From positions 1 through 64,000 of the forward strand of contig NZ_JACHFM010000003.1 of the NCBI RefSeq assembly GCF_014201905.1: a stretch of DNA of 64,000 nt. The letters run 5' to 3'. The notes beneath the pieces were generated by a model, which worked only from the letters and a program-made list of their open reading frames with translations, did no database searches and was not told the origin of the DNA. The stretch comes from Amaricoccus macauensis. Its GTDB lineage: Bacteria; Pseudomonadota; Alphaproteobacteria; Rhodobacterales; Rhodobacteraceae. Numbering within the stretch: position 1 is the stretch's first letter; each line of letters opens with the position of its first letter. Of the stretch, positions 19,190-28,229 are shown in pieces. The position numbers and the translations under genes were made by a program.

Positions 19190-19942
19190 ATGCGGCTCGC
19201 GGCGATCTGGCGGCACCCGATCAAGGCGCATGGCGCCGAGCCGCTCGATGCCGTGACGCTTGATGCGGGCCGGACGATGCCATGGGACCGGGTGTGGGCG
19301 ATCGCCCACAGCGCCGCCAGGGTCGTTGCCGGATCGGGCGACTGGGCGCCGTGCGCGAACTTCAGCCGCGGCGCGAAGTCACCCCGCCTGATGGCGATCC
19401 GGGCCCGGGTGGACGAGGAGCGCGGGCGGGTGCATCTGACGCATCCGGACGTTCCCGCGCTCGACGTCGACCCCGACGATCCCGAAGACGCCCGCACCCT
19501 CGTGGCATGGGCCGCGGCGCTGGCGTCGCCGGATCGGGCGGCACCGGCTTTCGTGGTGCGCGCCCGGCAGGGAATGACGGACAGCGACTATCCGACCCTG
19601 TCGCTCCTCAACCGGGCGAGCCTTGCGCTCCTCGGCGAGCAGATGGGCAAGCCGCTCGGCGAGGCGCGCTTTCGCGGCAACCTCTGGCTCGATGGGCTGG
19701 AGCCCTTCGCCGAGTTCGACCTGATCGGGCGCGACCTGCGCATTGGCGGGGCGACGGTGCGAGTGACCGAGCGCATCACCCGCTGCAAGGCGACGACCGT
19801 CGACCCCGAAACCGGCGTCCCTGACGCTGACACGCTTGGCGCGTTGCGTGCCCATTGGGGGCATCAGGACTTCGGGGTCTATGTCACCGTGACCAAGGGC
19901 GGCCGCGTCGCCGTTGGCGATGCGGCAGCGCCTCAGCCCTGA
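19190..19942 (+). CDS. MOSC domain-containing protein
   Basis: This 250-aa protein has an N-terminal beta-barrel (LAAIWRHPIKAHGAE) and a MOSC sulfur-carrier domain. MOSC domains bind molybdenum cofactor or persulfide through a conserved cysteine; here ERITRCKATTVDPETG holds it. FRGNLWLDGLEPFAEFDLIG is typical of the YcbX/mARC-like branch. The substrate is unknown. It follows yidC as in many Rhodobacterales. The next gene on that side in relatives (engB) is absent. Confidence 0.88.
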   Translation: MRLAAIWRHPIKAHGAEPLDAVTLDAGRTMPWDRVWAIAHSAARVVAGSGDWAPCANFSRGAKSPRLMAIRARVDEERGRVHLTHPDVPALDVDPDDPEDARTLVAWAAALASPDRAAPAFVVRARQGMTDSDYPTLSLLNRASLALLGEQMGKPLGEARFRGNLWLDGLEPFAEFDLIGRDLRIGGATVRVTERITRCKATTVDPETGVPDADTLGALRAHWGHQDFGVYVTVTKGGRVAVGDAAAPQP

Positions 19943-20066
19943 GCGCAAGGAATCCGGAGCGCAAGGAAAACGGTGTCTCAGGGTTAACTGGTTAACGGCG
20001 GCAGCCCCCTGAACATCAGCATAGCGGCCCTGGCCCGCTCCGGAAACGCGTCTTCACCGGAGAGGG
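19943..20066. other. Convergent gap with repeated GTTAAC
   Basis: Between two convergent genes lie two GTTAAC hexamers (19983-19988 and 19991-19996) and a third GTTAAC at about 20065. No terminator with a T run is visible. The spacing does not fit the CtrA consensus (TTAA-N7-TTAA), so I give no function. Confidence 0.35.
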
Positions 20067-20723
20067 TTAACCGCCTCGGCCCGCTGGATCCGGGGCGTCC
20101 GGTTGCCGCGCCGGGGCGGCGTCGGCGAAGGCCGCGAGGTCCTCGCAGGCCGCACGGATCCGGTTGAGACGGGGATAGGGGGCCAGATCAAGGCCGAAGC
20201 GATCGGCCGCGGCCATCTGCGGCACGAGGGCGATATCGGCGAGGCCGGGACGATCGCCGAATGCGAATCGGGCCTCCACCCGCCCGACGAGCAGCGCCTC
20301 GCAGGTCGCAAGTCCTTCAGCGTTCCAGTGCCGCGCCCAGGTGTCGAGTGCTGGCTGTTCCTGACCAAAGCTCTTCTTCAGGTATCGCAGGACGCGCAGG
20401 TTCTGCAGCGGATGAATGTCGCAGGCGATCACCTGAGCGAACGCGCGCACGCGGGCCCGCTCCAGCGGATCGGCGGGCAGGAGCGGCGGCTCGGGGTGGG
20501 TCTCGTTCAACCACTCGATCGTTGCGAGCGACTGGGTGAGAACCGCGCCATCGGCCTCCAGCGCCGGGACGAGGCCCTGCGGATTGAGCGCGCGGTACGC
20601 CTCGCCGTTCTGGTCGCCGCGGCGCAGGTGGACGGGGGCGGTGTCGTAGGCGAGCCCCTTGAGGTTCAGGGCGATTCGCAGGCGATGGGCGGCCGAGCTG
20701 AGGTAGAAGCCGTGGAGCGTCAT
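20067..20723 (-). CDS. Zeta-class glutathione S-transferase family protein
   Basis: This 218-aa protein resembles maleylacetoacetate or maleylpyruvate isomerases. The thioredoxin-like half starts MTLHGFYLSSAAHRLRIALN, with the SSxxxR glutathione motif, and has NPQGLVPALE and LTQSLATIEWLNE. The helical half has HPLQNLRVLRYL and GDRPGLADIALVPQM. A second family member (57724-58356) sits beside hmgA and fahA and is the better maleylacetoacetate isomerase. This copy overlaps the start of its operon partner, an exported M20 peptidase, so it may act on another substrate. Confidence 0.8.
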   Translation of the reverse strand: MTLHGFYLSSAAHRLRIALNLKGLAYDTAPVHLRRGDQNGEAYRALNPQGLVPALEADGAVLTQSLATIEWLNETHPEPPLLPADPLERARVRAFAQVIACDIHPLQNLRVLRYLKKSFGQEQPALDTWARHWNAEGLATCEALLVGRVEARFAFGDRPGLADIALVPQMAAADRFGLDLAPYPRLNRIRAACEDLAAFADAAPARQPDAPDPAGRGG

Positions 20724-22330
20724 CCGGGTGTCCCGACGGTGATATCGGCGAAGAGCTCATCGTCGCCGGTCTTGATGAAGTGCGGGTCGAGCCCGAGCGG
20801 TGCCGTGCGGTCCTTCGGCAGGGGCGAGACGAAGGGTGCGTCGCCGCGGCGGGCGCGGAAGTCCTCCCTTGCCGCCTTGCGCAGGCCAGCGTCGGTCATC
20901 AGGTCGTGGCCGCAGGCCGCGAGGATCCGCGCCGTGGCGAGCGAGCCCTTGTCGCCGATCGACATGCCGCCGCAGGCGGTGACCGGCCAGGTGTGCAGGC
21001 CGATGCCGAGGGGGATCGTCGGCCAGGCGAAGACCCCGGTCGGCACCTGATAGCTCACGTCGCCGAGATCGGACGACGCGCCGGCCGAGACGTCCTCGAT
21101 GAAGGGCAGGGGCCGGGTCGACATTCCGGCCTCGGGCACGCCCATCTCGCGCTGGCAGGCGCGGGCGAAGGCCTGCTCGTCGTCGGTAAACTCGATCGGC
21201 ACCGCGAGCATGTGGCGGTAGAGGTGACGGGCCAGCGGCTCGTTCGGCAGCAGGTCGTGGGAGCCGAAGAAGATCTCGAATTCCGCCCGGGTCTGGGTCG
21301 CCATGGCGGCGGCTTCCGCCACCTCGCCGATCCATTTGCTGAGCGCGCCGAGCTTCTCGCGATCGGCGTCGCGGGCGACGATCCAGACCTGCGCGAAGTC
21401 GGGGACGATGTTCGGGGCGACGCCGGCGGCCTGATAGATATAGTGCATCCGCGAGGTGGGCAGGATGTGCTCGCGCATCATCTGAATGCCGACGCCGAAC
21501 ATCTCCGCCGCCTTCAGTGCGCTGCGCCCCTCCCACGGGGCGCTGCCGGCGTGGCCGGTGCGGCCGTGGAAGCGGACCTGAATCTGGTTGAACGCCGCGA
21601 GGCGGACGTTGCCGGCGCCCGCGAATGGTGCGGAGTGCCAGGCGATGGCGGCATCGAGATCTTCGAAGAGGCCATCGCGCGCCATGTAGACCTTGGCGCC
21701 CTCGGTCTCCTCCGCCGCGCAGCCGTAGACCCGGATCGTGCCGGGGGTGCCATCGGCCTGCATCAGCCGCTTCAGCGCCAGTGCCCCGCCGGTGCAGCCG
21801 GCACCAAGCATGTTGTGGCCGCAGCCGTGCCCGACCTCGGCCCCGGTGGCCCCCGGCGTCTGGCGCGGCTCGGCGGCGTTCCCGAGCCCGGGCAGCGCGT
21901 CATACTCGGGGAGGTAGCCGATGATCGGCCCGCCCGAGCCCTGCGACCACTCGGAGATGAAGGCGGTGGGGATGCCGGAGGTGCCGCGGCTCTTCGTGGT
22001 GAAGCCCGCGGCCTCGAGCTCGCGCAGGTGGATGCGGTGTGACTTCACCTCGGCGAGCGACAGCTCGGGCGTCGCCCAGACTTCGCGGGAGATGCGCAGG
22101 ATTGCGTCTCTGACCGCCTCCACCGCCTCGGCGGCGGCGCCGGACGAGGCAGGTGGCAGGGTGTCCTCCCGGGGCTTTGGTAGCGTCCCGTCGTCTTCCC
22201 GCGGCATCGGCGGAGCCTCTGCCTGAGCGAGCACGATCGTCGGGGTGCCAACGGCGGCCATGGCGCCACCGAGCCCGAGGCTTCCGAGAACGCTGCGTCT
22301 GTCGAGCCCGGAATGAAGCCGGTCGGTCAT
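20720..22330 (-). CDS. Tat-exported M20 amidohydrolase (AbgB-like)
   Basis: This 536-aa zinc peptidase relative carries a Tat signal, DRRSVLGSLGLGGA, with cleavage likely after VLAQA. The M20 core shows GHGCGHNMLGAG, AAEETEGAK (catalytic and metal Glu) and HGRTGHAGSAPWEG in the lid domain. It is closest by pattern to the AbgB subunit, which with AbgA cleaves p-aminobenzoyl-glutamate, but no abgA-like partner is next to it. Export to the periplasm is unusual for this branch. It overlaps the GST gene (ATGA) and they form a two-gene operon. Confidence 0.85.
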   Translation of the reverse strand: MTDRLHSGLDRRSVLGSLGLGGAMAAVGTPTIVLAQAEAPPMPREDDGTLPKPREDTLPPASSGAAAEAVEAVRDAILRISREVWATPELSLAEVKSHRIHLRELEAAGFTTKSRGTSGIPTAFISEWSQGSGGPIIGYLPEYDALPGLGNAAEPRQTPGATGAEVGHGCGHNMLGAGCTGGALALKRLMQADGTPGTIRVYGCAAEETEGAKVYMARDGLFEDLDAAIAWHSAPFAGAGNVRLAAFNQIQVRFHGRTGHAGSAPWEGRSALKAAEMFGVGIQMMREHILPTSRMHYIYQAAGVAPNIVPDFAQVWIVARDADREKLGALSKWIGEVAEAAAMATQTRAEFEIFFGSHDLLPNEPLARHLYRHMLAVPIEFTDDEQAFARACQREMGVPEAGMSTRPLPFIEDVSAGASSDLGDVSYQVPTGVFAWPTIPLGIGLHTWPVTACGGMSIGDKGSLATARILAACGHDLMTDAGLRKAAREDFRARRGDAPFVSPLPKDRTAPLGLDPHFIKTGDDELFADITVGTPG

Positions 22331-22394
22331 CGCATCCTCCCTGCATCGCCGGGTTCCATTTCAACCACAAGCGGGAACACCGGTCCAGCCGACG

Positions 22395-24482
22395 TCAGCC
22401 GACCCCGAGCAACCGGAACGCCTTTTCCCGCTCCATGAGATAGAGCAGCACCCGCACGGCCTCGCCGCGCGGCGATGTGAGGCCCGGGTCCTGATCGAGC
22501 AGCAGCCGCGCATCGTCGCGGGCGACAGCCATCAGCGCGCTCTGGGTCTCCAGATCGGCGATGCGAAACCGCGGCAGGCCGGATTGCGCCACGCCGAGCA
22601 CGTCGCCCGCGCCACGCAGCGCCAGATCCTCCTCGGCGATGCGAAAGCCGTCGTCGGTCGCGCGCATGATTTCGAGACGGGCCTGGGCGGTTGTGCCAAG
22701 CGGCGGATCGTAGAGCAGGAGGCAGGTCGACCGCTCCGCGCCCCGTCCGACCCGGCCGCGCAGCTGGTGGAGCTGGGCGAGGCCGTATGACTGCGCCCCC
22801 TCGATCACCATGATCGAGGCGTTCGGCACGTTGACTCCCACCTCGATCACCGTCGTCGCGACCAGCAGCCGGCTGCGCCCGGCGACGAAGTCCGCCATGG
22901 CGGCGTCCTTCCGGGCGGGCGGCATCTGGCCGTGGACGAGGCCGACCGCATCGGCGCCGAAGGTCGCCCGGAGGCTCGCGAAGCGCTCCTCGGCGGCGGT
23001 CATCTCGGCGGTCTCGGACTCGCCCACGAGCGGGCAGACCCAATAGGCCTGCCGGCCCGCCTCGATGGCCCGGCGCAGGTGCGCGACCACCTCGCTGGTC
23101 CGGCCAGCCGGTACCGCTGCGGTCTCGACCGGGGTGCGGCCGGGCGGCTTCTCGTCGAGAATCGACAGGTCCATGTCGCCGAACTGCGCCAGCGTCAGGC
23201 TGCGCGGGATCGGCGTTGCGGTCATCACCAGCGTGTCGACCGCTTCGCCCTTTGCTCCGAGGTCCATGCGCTGGCGCACGCCGAAGCGGTGCTGCTCGTC
23301 GACGATGGCGAGGCGCAGATCGTGAAAGACCACGTCCTTCTGGAAGAGCGCGTGGGTGCCGACGATGACCGGGATCTCGCCTGAGGCAAGCGCCGCGAGC
23401 TTCGCGCGGCGCTCGGCGCCCTTGTCCCGGCCGGTCAGGAGGTCGAGCCGCACCCCTGCGGCTTCCGCGAGCGGGGTGAGCGAGAGGAGGTGTTGCCGCG
23501 CAAGGATTTCCGTCGGCGCCATCATCGCGGCCTGCCCACCAGCCTCGACCGCCGCGAGCATGGCAAGGAAGGCGACGAGCGTCTTGCCCGAGCCGACGTC
23601 GCCCTGCAGCAGGCGGTTCATCCGAAGCGGCGTTGCCATGTCGCCGGTGATCTCGGCGACCGCACGGGTCTGTGCGCCGGTCGGGGCATAGGGCAGCCGC
23701 CCCAGCACCTGCGATTGCAGCCGGCCATCGCCCTTCGTCGCAAAGCCCTTCGGCCGGCGCTGGCGGGCGCGCACGAGGGCGAGCGTCACCTGATGCGCGA
23801 GAAACTCGTCATAGGCGAGCCGCTCGCGCGCAATCGTCGCGGGCACGAGATCGGCCGGGCTTTGCGGCGCGTGCGCGATCGCGAGCGCGGCGTGCCAGTC
23901 CGGCCAGCCGCGGCTGCGCTTGACGGAGGGCTCGATCCACTCAAGAAGCCGTGGGGCGCGATCGAGCGCCGAGCGCACGGCCTTGCCCATGGTCTTGAGG
24001 CTCAGGCCCTCGGTCAGCGGATAGACCGGTTCATAGGCCGGAAGTTGATCCTCCTCGCCGGGCCGGAGCACGTGGTCGGGGTTCACCATCTGGGCGATGC
24101 CGTCGAAGATTTCGACCCGGCCCGAGATGATCCGGCGCTGGCCGGCGGGAAACGTCCGTTGCAGCCAGTCGGCGCGCGGGTGGAAAAAGACCAGCAGGAA
24201 CTCGGTCAGCGCGTCGCGCACATGGATGCGATAGGGGCGATTGCGCGCGGTGGAAGGCTGATGCAGGCCGATCTCGACCTCGACGGTGACGATCTCCGGC
24301 GGATGCGCCTCGCGGATCGAGCCGCGCAGGTGCCGGTCGATGCCGCCGGTCGGCAGCGTCAGCGCGAGCTGCGCGGGATTCGCGATCTCCATGCGCTCGA
24401 AGAGCCGGACCGTCTTCGGGCCGACACCATCGAGTGCGGTCAGCTCGGTGAAGAGCGGAAAGAGGACCTCGGGACGGGTCAC
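22395..24482 (-). CDS. recG: ATP-dependent DNA helicase RecG
   Basis: RecG (695 aa) remodels stalled forks and branched DNA. The wedge domain starts TRPEVLFPLFTELTALDGVG. Helicase motif I is QGDVGSGKTLVAFLAMLAAV, motif II is AIVDEQHRFGVRQR, motif III is TATPIPRSL, and QLRGRVGRGAE is motif VI. I chose the GTG at 24482, which gives the family's normal N terminus, although no clear ribosome binding site precedes it. The frame stays open upstream to 24836, but those residues are not RecG-like. Confidence 0.95.
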   Translation of the reverse strand: MTRPEVLFPLFTELTALDGVGPKTVRLFERMEIANPAQLALTLPTGGIDRHLRGSIREAHPPEIVTVEVEIGLHQPSTARNRPYRIHVRDALTEFLLVFFHPRADWLQRTFPAGQRRIISGRVEIFDGIAQMVNPDHVLRPGEEDQLPAYEPVYPLTEGLSLKTMGKAVRSALDRAPRLLEWIEPSVKRSRGWPDWHAALAIAHAPQSPADLVPATIARERLAYDEFLAHQVTLALVRARQRRPKGFATKGDGRLQSQVLGRLPYAPTGAQTRAVAEITGDMATPLRMNRLLQGDVGSGKTLVAFLAMLAAVEAGGQAAMMAPTEILARQHLLSLTPLAEAAGVRLDLLTGRDKGAERRAKLAALASGEIPVIVGTHALFQKDVVFHDLRLAIVDEQHRFGVRQRMDLGAKGEAVDTLVMTATPIPRSLTLAQFGDMDLSILDEKPPGRTPVETAAVPAGRTSEVVAHLRRAIEAGRQAYWVCPLVGESETAEMTAAEERFASLRATFGADAVGLVHGQMPPARKDAAMADFVAGRSRLLVATTVIEVGVNVPNASIMVIEGAQSYGLAQLHQLRGRVGRGAERSTCLLLYDPPLGTTAQARLEIMRATDDGFRIAEEDLALRGAGDVLGVAQSGLPRFRIADLETQSALMAVARDDARLLLDQDPGLTSPRGEAVRVLLYLMEREKAFRLLGVG

Positions 24483-24850
24483 GTGGCGATCAGGCACGCC
24501 GCCGCGCCGGCACGGGCGCCCGGAGCCCGGTACCAGGGTTGGCGCAGAGAATGAGGCGCGGTCAGGGACAATCTCAGGGCGCTCGCGAGGTTGGTCGCGC
24601 CCGGGGTCAGGCAAGGCGCGGTCCATACATGGATGACCGCCGCGCGGTGGGCAACACCCTCCGCCGGCTCGCATGACTTGCCGCAGTGCGGTCCCCTGGA
24701 CGATCGCGGCGAGGCGAGACAGGTCGTGCTGGTCCTGCAACGCGCCGGGGCGGCCTCCCGATAGACCGGGAACTGAAATGGGTGTAGTGTGAAATGATTC
24801 ATTAAGTCGCGGCGGCGACCAGTACCGCCGACACAATCAGAGGTGGTAGG
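24483..24850. other. Gap between recG and the cytochrome gene
   Basis: No gene is supported in this 368-nt stretch. The recG frame is open on the minus strand across most of it, but without family similarity. The right end (24770-24820) is AT-richer than its surroundings and probably holds the divergent promoter of the cytochrome gene; I cannot place its boxes. Confidence 0.4.
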
Positions 24851-25702
24851 ATGAGGGCGGCCTTGATTCTGGCCGGGGTCCTCTGGGGCGCCGGTTTTTC
24901 GTGTGCGGCCATTGCGGAAACGCCCCTTGAGCGGGGCGAATACTTGGTTCGGGGGCCGATGAGCTGTGGCAACTGCCACACGTCGCAGGGTCCGAACGGG
25001 CCGGACATGACACTGGAACTGGCAGGGGGCGGCCCGGTCATCGACGACAAGATGATCACGGCCTACGCGCCCAACATCACACCAGCCGGCGAGATCGCCG
25101 GATGGTCGGACGCGGAGCTCTCCCGCGCCATACGCGAGGGCATCCGGCCGGATGGCACGCTGATTGGCCCGCCGATGCCGTTCAGCCTCTACAAGGGGCT
25201 CTCGGACACCGACCTTGCGGCGATCGTCGCCTTCCTGCGGACGCTGAAACCGATCGAGCACACGGTGCCGAAATCCGTCTACAACATCCCCCTGCCGCCG
25301 GCCTACGGCCCGCCGGTCACCCACGTTGCCGACATTCCGCGCGGGCCGACGGCCGAATACGGCGCCTACATCGCCGGGCCGATCGCGCATTGCCTCGAAT
25401 GCCACACGCCGATGGGGCCACAGGGGCCGATGTATGACGGCCACCTCGGGCAAGGCGGCTTCGAGTTCCCCGGGCCCTGGGGAACGTCGGTCTCCGCCAA
25501 TCTGACCTCGGGTGATGACGGACTGAAGAGCTTCAGCGACACCCAGATTGCCGACATGATCACCAAGGGGGTGAAGCCCGACGGCACCCGGATGCTGCCA
25601 CCGATGCCCTATGCCTGGCTGGCGAAGATGACGCCCGACGACCTGCAGGCGGTGATCCTCTATCTGAGGACGCTGCCGCCGCTGCCGGACTACAAGGGCT
25701 GA
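24851..25702 (+). CDS. Dihaem cytochrome c
   Basis: This 283-aa periplasmic electron carrier has a signal peptide (residues 1 to about 22, ending AAIAE) and two class I cytochrome domains. Haem sites are CGNCH (39-43) and CLECH (about 181-185). GPPMPFSLYKGLSD and LPPMPYAWLAKMTPDD provide the axial Met regions. Similar proteins are electron acceptors for alcohol, aldehyde or sorbosone dehydrogenases, but no such enzyme lies next to it. AGAGGTGG precedes the ATG. Confidence 0.9.
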   Translation: MRAALILAGVLWGAGFSCAAIAETPLERGEYLVRGPMSCGNCHTSQGPNGPDMTLELAGGGPVIDDKMITAYAPNITPAGEIAGWSDAELSRAIREGIRPDGTLIGPPMPFSLYKGLSDTDLAAIVAFLRTLKPIEHTVPKSVYNIPLPPAYGPPVTHVADIPRGPTAEYGAYIAGPIAHCLECHTPMGPQGPMYDGHLGQGGFEFPGPWGTSVSANLTSGDDGLKSFSDTQIADMITKGVKPDGTRMLPPMPYAWLAKMTPDDLQAVILYLRTLPPLPDYKG

Positions 25703-25775
25703 GACCCGGCGGTTCCCGCGGATCCGTCGGCAGACAGGTCCGCGGGCGCCAGCCCCGACGGTTGGGCGAAGTCGC

Positions 25776-26270
25776 CTACTCCGTCGAGCGGAGTGCCGTC
25801 ACCGCCCAGTCCCAGCGCAGCGTTCCCGCGACCGGCGGGACGTTCGCGAAGGTGAAATGCGCCGAGAAGGCGCGGATCTGCCCCGGCGGCGCGTCGGGGC
25901 GGGAGATCGCGGAGGACTCGCCGATCGTCGGGCAGTCGGCGGGTTCGGTCTCCGGCGTCGGGCAGTCGCGCAGGCGCAGGTCAAGGGACATCTCGCGCAG
26001 GCGGTAGAGCGGGGAGCCGTTCGTCACCCGCCCGGTGAGTGTCGCGCCACGCCCGCTCCGAGCGAGATCCACCTGGTCGAAGCTGAGTTCCGCGGCGGTT
26101 ATACGCTGCGCCGCGCGTTCCGCCTCCGGCGGCCCCTGCCGCCAGAGATAGACGGCGGACCCGAGGCCGATGACGACGCCTGCCACCAGCAGCGGCAGGC
26201 GCAGATGGGGCAGCACGACGAGGGCATAGCCATAGCCGGCGAGGAACAGAACGAGGATGGCGATCGGCAT
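25776..26270 (-). CDS. Hypothetical membrane protein
   Basis: I do not recognise a family with a known function. From the ATG at 26270 the protein is 164 aa, with two N-terminal hydrophobic segments (PIAILVLFLAGYGYALVV and LPLLVAGVVIGLGSAVYLW). A predicted periplasmic beta-rich domain follows (LTGRVTNGSPLYRLREMSLD), with two cysteines in CPTPETEPADC. AGGA lies seven bases before this ATG. An upstream ATG at 26318 would add residues without similarity. It lies between the cytochrome and GFA genes. Confidence 0.75.
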   Translation of the reverse strand: MPIAILVLFLAGYGYALVVLPHLRLPLLVAGVVIGLGSAVYLWRQGPPEAERAAQRITAAELSFDQVDLARSGRGATLTGRVTNGSPLYRLREMSLDLRLRDCPTPETEPADCPTIGESSAISRPDAPPGQIRAFSAHFTFANVPPVAGTLRWDWAVTALRSTE

Positions 26271-26301
26271 TGAACGTTCCTGCGCGGTTCGGCACCACCT
26301 G

Positions 26302-26658
26302 TCAGACTGCGGCACCATCGACGTGTTGGACGGAAAGCGCCGCCACGTCTACCCCGTCGAGGCAGTTCACGTTGACCGCCACCACCTGCCGGCCATCGGG
26401 TGTCGTGCCGAAGGCAAAGGGCTGGATGCCGCAGATCCGGCAGAACTGGTGGTGAATCTCATGCTTGTTGAACGTGTACTCGGTGAGTTCGTCCCCGCCC
26501 TTCAGCAGGGTGAAGTCACCCTCGGGGACGAAGGCGAGGCGCGATCCGAGCCGGCGGCAGCGCGAGCAGTTGCAGACCACCGGGTTTGCGATGTCGATGT
26601 CCGCCTCGAAGACGACGGCACCGCATTGGCAGGAGCCGGTGTGATGTTCGGTTGCCAT
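26302..26658 (-). CDS. GFA family (glutathione-dependent formaldehyde-activating-like) protein
   Basis: This 118-aa protein has the Mss4/GFA zinc fold. Zinc ligands are CQCG (11-14), CNCSRC (about 29-34) and CRICG (about 73-77), with a GSCQCGAVVFEA start. Despite the family name, most members have no proven role in formaldehyde chemistry. Its ATG lies one base after the stop of a urease-like relic, so it may once have been translated as part of that operon. Confidence 0.88.
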   Translation of the reverse strand: MATEHHTGSCQCGAVVFEADIDIANPVVCNCSRCRRLGSRLAFVPEGDFTLLKGGDELTEYTFNKHEIHHQFCRICGIQPFAFGTTPDGRQVVAVNVNCLDGVDVAALSVQHVDGAAV

Positions 26659-26659
26659 G

Positions 26660-26830
26660 TCAGAGATCTCCCATGATCAGGTCGCGGGGGCCGAAGATGC
26701 GGCGCCCGCCGCAGCGGATCAACGTTCCGGGTCCGCTCCGGTTCGAAGCGGATCGTGGCGCCGGCCGCATCCCCGGCCGGCAAAGCGCGGGCAGCGTCGG
26801 CGTCCGGTGTGCCGAAGGGCTCACGTCGCC
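26660..26830 (-). pseudogene. Relic of urease beta subunit C terminus
   Basis: On the minus strand one frame reads AARALPAGDAAGATIRFEPE followed by RTRNV. A second frame then reads IRCGGRRIFGPRDLIMGDL and a stop at 26660. Together they line up without gaps over most of their length with the UreB C terminus (AARGMRLDIAAGTAVRFEPG, then a GG-V-YGF-VMG ending). The frame changes near 26715. No start, no N-terminal part and no other urease genes are present. I read it as a decayed fragment; the similarity is from memory of the family and needs a search. Confidence 0.5.
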
Positions 26831-26839
26831 CGAGCCACG

Positions 26840-27262
26840 TCAGGGCGTCGCGTAGCCGCCGAGCTCGCAGACGATGCGCCATTCCTCGTCGGTGACCGGC
26901 TGGACCGAGAGGCGCGAGTTCTTCACCAGCACCATCTCCGCCAGTCGCGGGTCGGCCTTGGTGCGCTCGAGGGTCACGGGCTCGGGGAAGGGTCCGATGG
27001 CGCGCAGGTCGACGCATTCCCAGCGCGGGTCCTCCGAGCTCGAGTCGGGATGCGCCTCGGCGATCACCTCGACGACGCCGACGATCGCCTTGATGTCACC
27101 GGAGTGGTAGAAGAAACCCTGGTCGCCCACGGCCATCGCCTTCATGAAGTTGCGGGCCTGATAGTTGCGCACGCCGTCCCATTCCTGACCGGCATCGCCT
27201 TTTGCGACCTGCTGGTCCCAGCTCCAGGTGTGGGCTTCGGACTTGAAGAGCCAGTGGGCCAT
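26840..27262 (-). CDS. EVE domain protein
   Basis: This 140-aa protein is a single EVE domain, related to PUA/YTH folds that bind modified bases. It begins MAHWLFKSEAHTWSWDQQV and has WDGVRNYQARNFMKAMAVGD, FFYHSGDIKAIVGVVEV and the C-terminal VTDEEWRIV. The ATG at 27262 has GGAGG upstream. It lies ten bases from gpsA on the same strand, in an apparent tsaD-gpsA-EVE operon seen in other Rhodobacterales. Confidence 0.92.
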   Translation of the reverse strand: MAHWLFKSEAHTWSWDQQVAKGDAGQEWDGVRNYQARNFMKAMAVGDQGFFYHSGDIKAIVGVVEVIAEAHPDSSSEDPRWECVDLRAIGPFPEPVTLERTKADPRLAEMVLVKNSRLSVQPVTDEEWRIVCELGGYATP

Positions 27263-27272
27263 GCGGCGCCTC

Positions 27273-28229
27273 CTATTCGGACTTGAGCGGGCGGGCGAGG
27301 AGCGCGGCCATCGCGCCCTCCACATCGAGACGGCCTTCCAGCACGTCGGCGACGGCGGCGGCAATCGGCAGCTCGACGCCGCGCTCGCGGCCGAGCTTGC
27401 AGGCGGCGCGCGCCGTGGCGACACCCTCGACCGTGCCGCCGGGCCGGGCCTCGGCGGCGCCGAGCGCCTGACCGAGGCGGAAGTTGCGGGACTGGGACGA
27501 GCCGCAGGTGAGCGAGAGATCTCCGAGACCCGAGAGGCCCGTCAGCGTTTCGGGGCGGGCGCCGAGGGCCACGGCGAGCCGCGTCATCTCGGCGAACCCC
27601 CGGGTCATCAGCGCCGCGCGGGCCGAGGCGCCGAGACACGCGCCCTCGATGAGGCCGCAGCCGATCGCGACCACGTTCTTCAGCGCGCCGCCAAGCTCGG
27701 CCCCCACCACATCGTCGGTCAGGTAGAGGCGCAGGCGCGCGGTGGAGAGCGTCTCCTGCAGCACGCGCCCGGTCTCGCCGTCGGCACAGGCAAGCGTGAG
27801 GGCAGTGGGCAGCCCGGCGGCGATCTCGCCAGCGAAGCCCGGGCCGGTCAGCGCAGCGACGGTGGCGTGGGGAAGGGCCGCCGCGGCGATCTGGCTCTGG
27901 AGGCGGAAGTCGCGGGCGTCGATGCCCTTGGCGCAGAGGACCAGCGGCATCTTGGGAAGGGCTGCGCCGTGCTCGGCGAGAAAGCTGGCCGTCGCCTGCG
28001 CGGGGACGACGAGCAGCACCGCCTCGGCGGTCGCGAGGTCGGCGAGATCGCCGGTGCATGCGAGCGTTGGCGGCAGTGTCGCGCCGGGCAGGTAGGGCGT
28101 GGTCCGGCTCGCCTCGGCCTCGGCCATGGCGGCGGCATCGCGGCCCCAGAGGCGCACCTCGGTGCCCTGCGCCGCCTCGGCGATGGCAAGGGCGGTCCCG
28201 AAGGCACCGGCTCCGACAACGCCGATCAT
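27273..28229 (-). CDS. gpsA: Glycerol-3-phosphate dehydrogenase [NAD(P)+]
   Basis: GpsA (318 aa) reduces dihydroxyacetone phosphate to sn-glycerol 3-phosphate for phospholipid synthesis. The nucleotide-binding motif [11 protein letters not shown] is at residues 5-15. [20 protein letters not shown] and [19 protein letters not shown] (with the catalytic Lys) are conserved, as is [12 protein letters not shown]. It overlaps tsaD by four bases. Confidence 0.95.
   Translation of the reverse strand: MIGVVGAGAFGTALAIAEAAQGTEVRLWGRDAAAMAEAEASRTTPYLPGATLPPTLACTGDLADLATAEAVLLVVPAQATASFLAEHGAALPKMPLVLCAKGIDARDFRLQSQIAAAALPHATVAALTGPGFAGEIAAGLPTALTLACADGETGRVLQETLSTARLRLYLTDDVVGAELGGALKNVVAIGCGLIEGACLGASARAALMTRGFAEMTRLAVALGARPETLTGLSGLGDLSLTCGSSQSRNFRLGQALGAAEARPGGTVEGVATARAACKLGRERGVELPIAAAVADVLEGRLDVEGAMAALLARPLKSE

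Noticed and set aside
19983-19996. CtrA box made of two GTTAAC sites
   Set aside because: The gap between the two TTAA cores is four bases, not seven, and the site lies between convergent genes where a promoter is not expected.
20067-20723. Second true maleylacetoacetate isomerase
   Set aside because: The copy beside hmgA and fahA has the closer YWRSSAAYRVR motif and the right context. This one is left as a GST-family protein of unknown substrate.
24483-24836. N-terminal extension of RecG
   Set aside because: The frame is open upstream of 24482, but the residues are unlike RecG and rich in Arg, Pro and Gly. The GTG at 24482 gives the usual N terminus.
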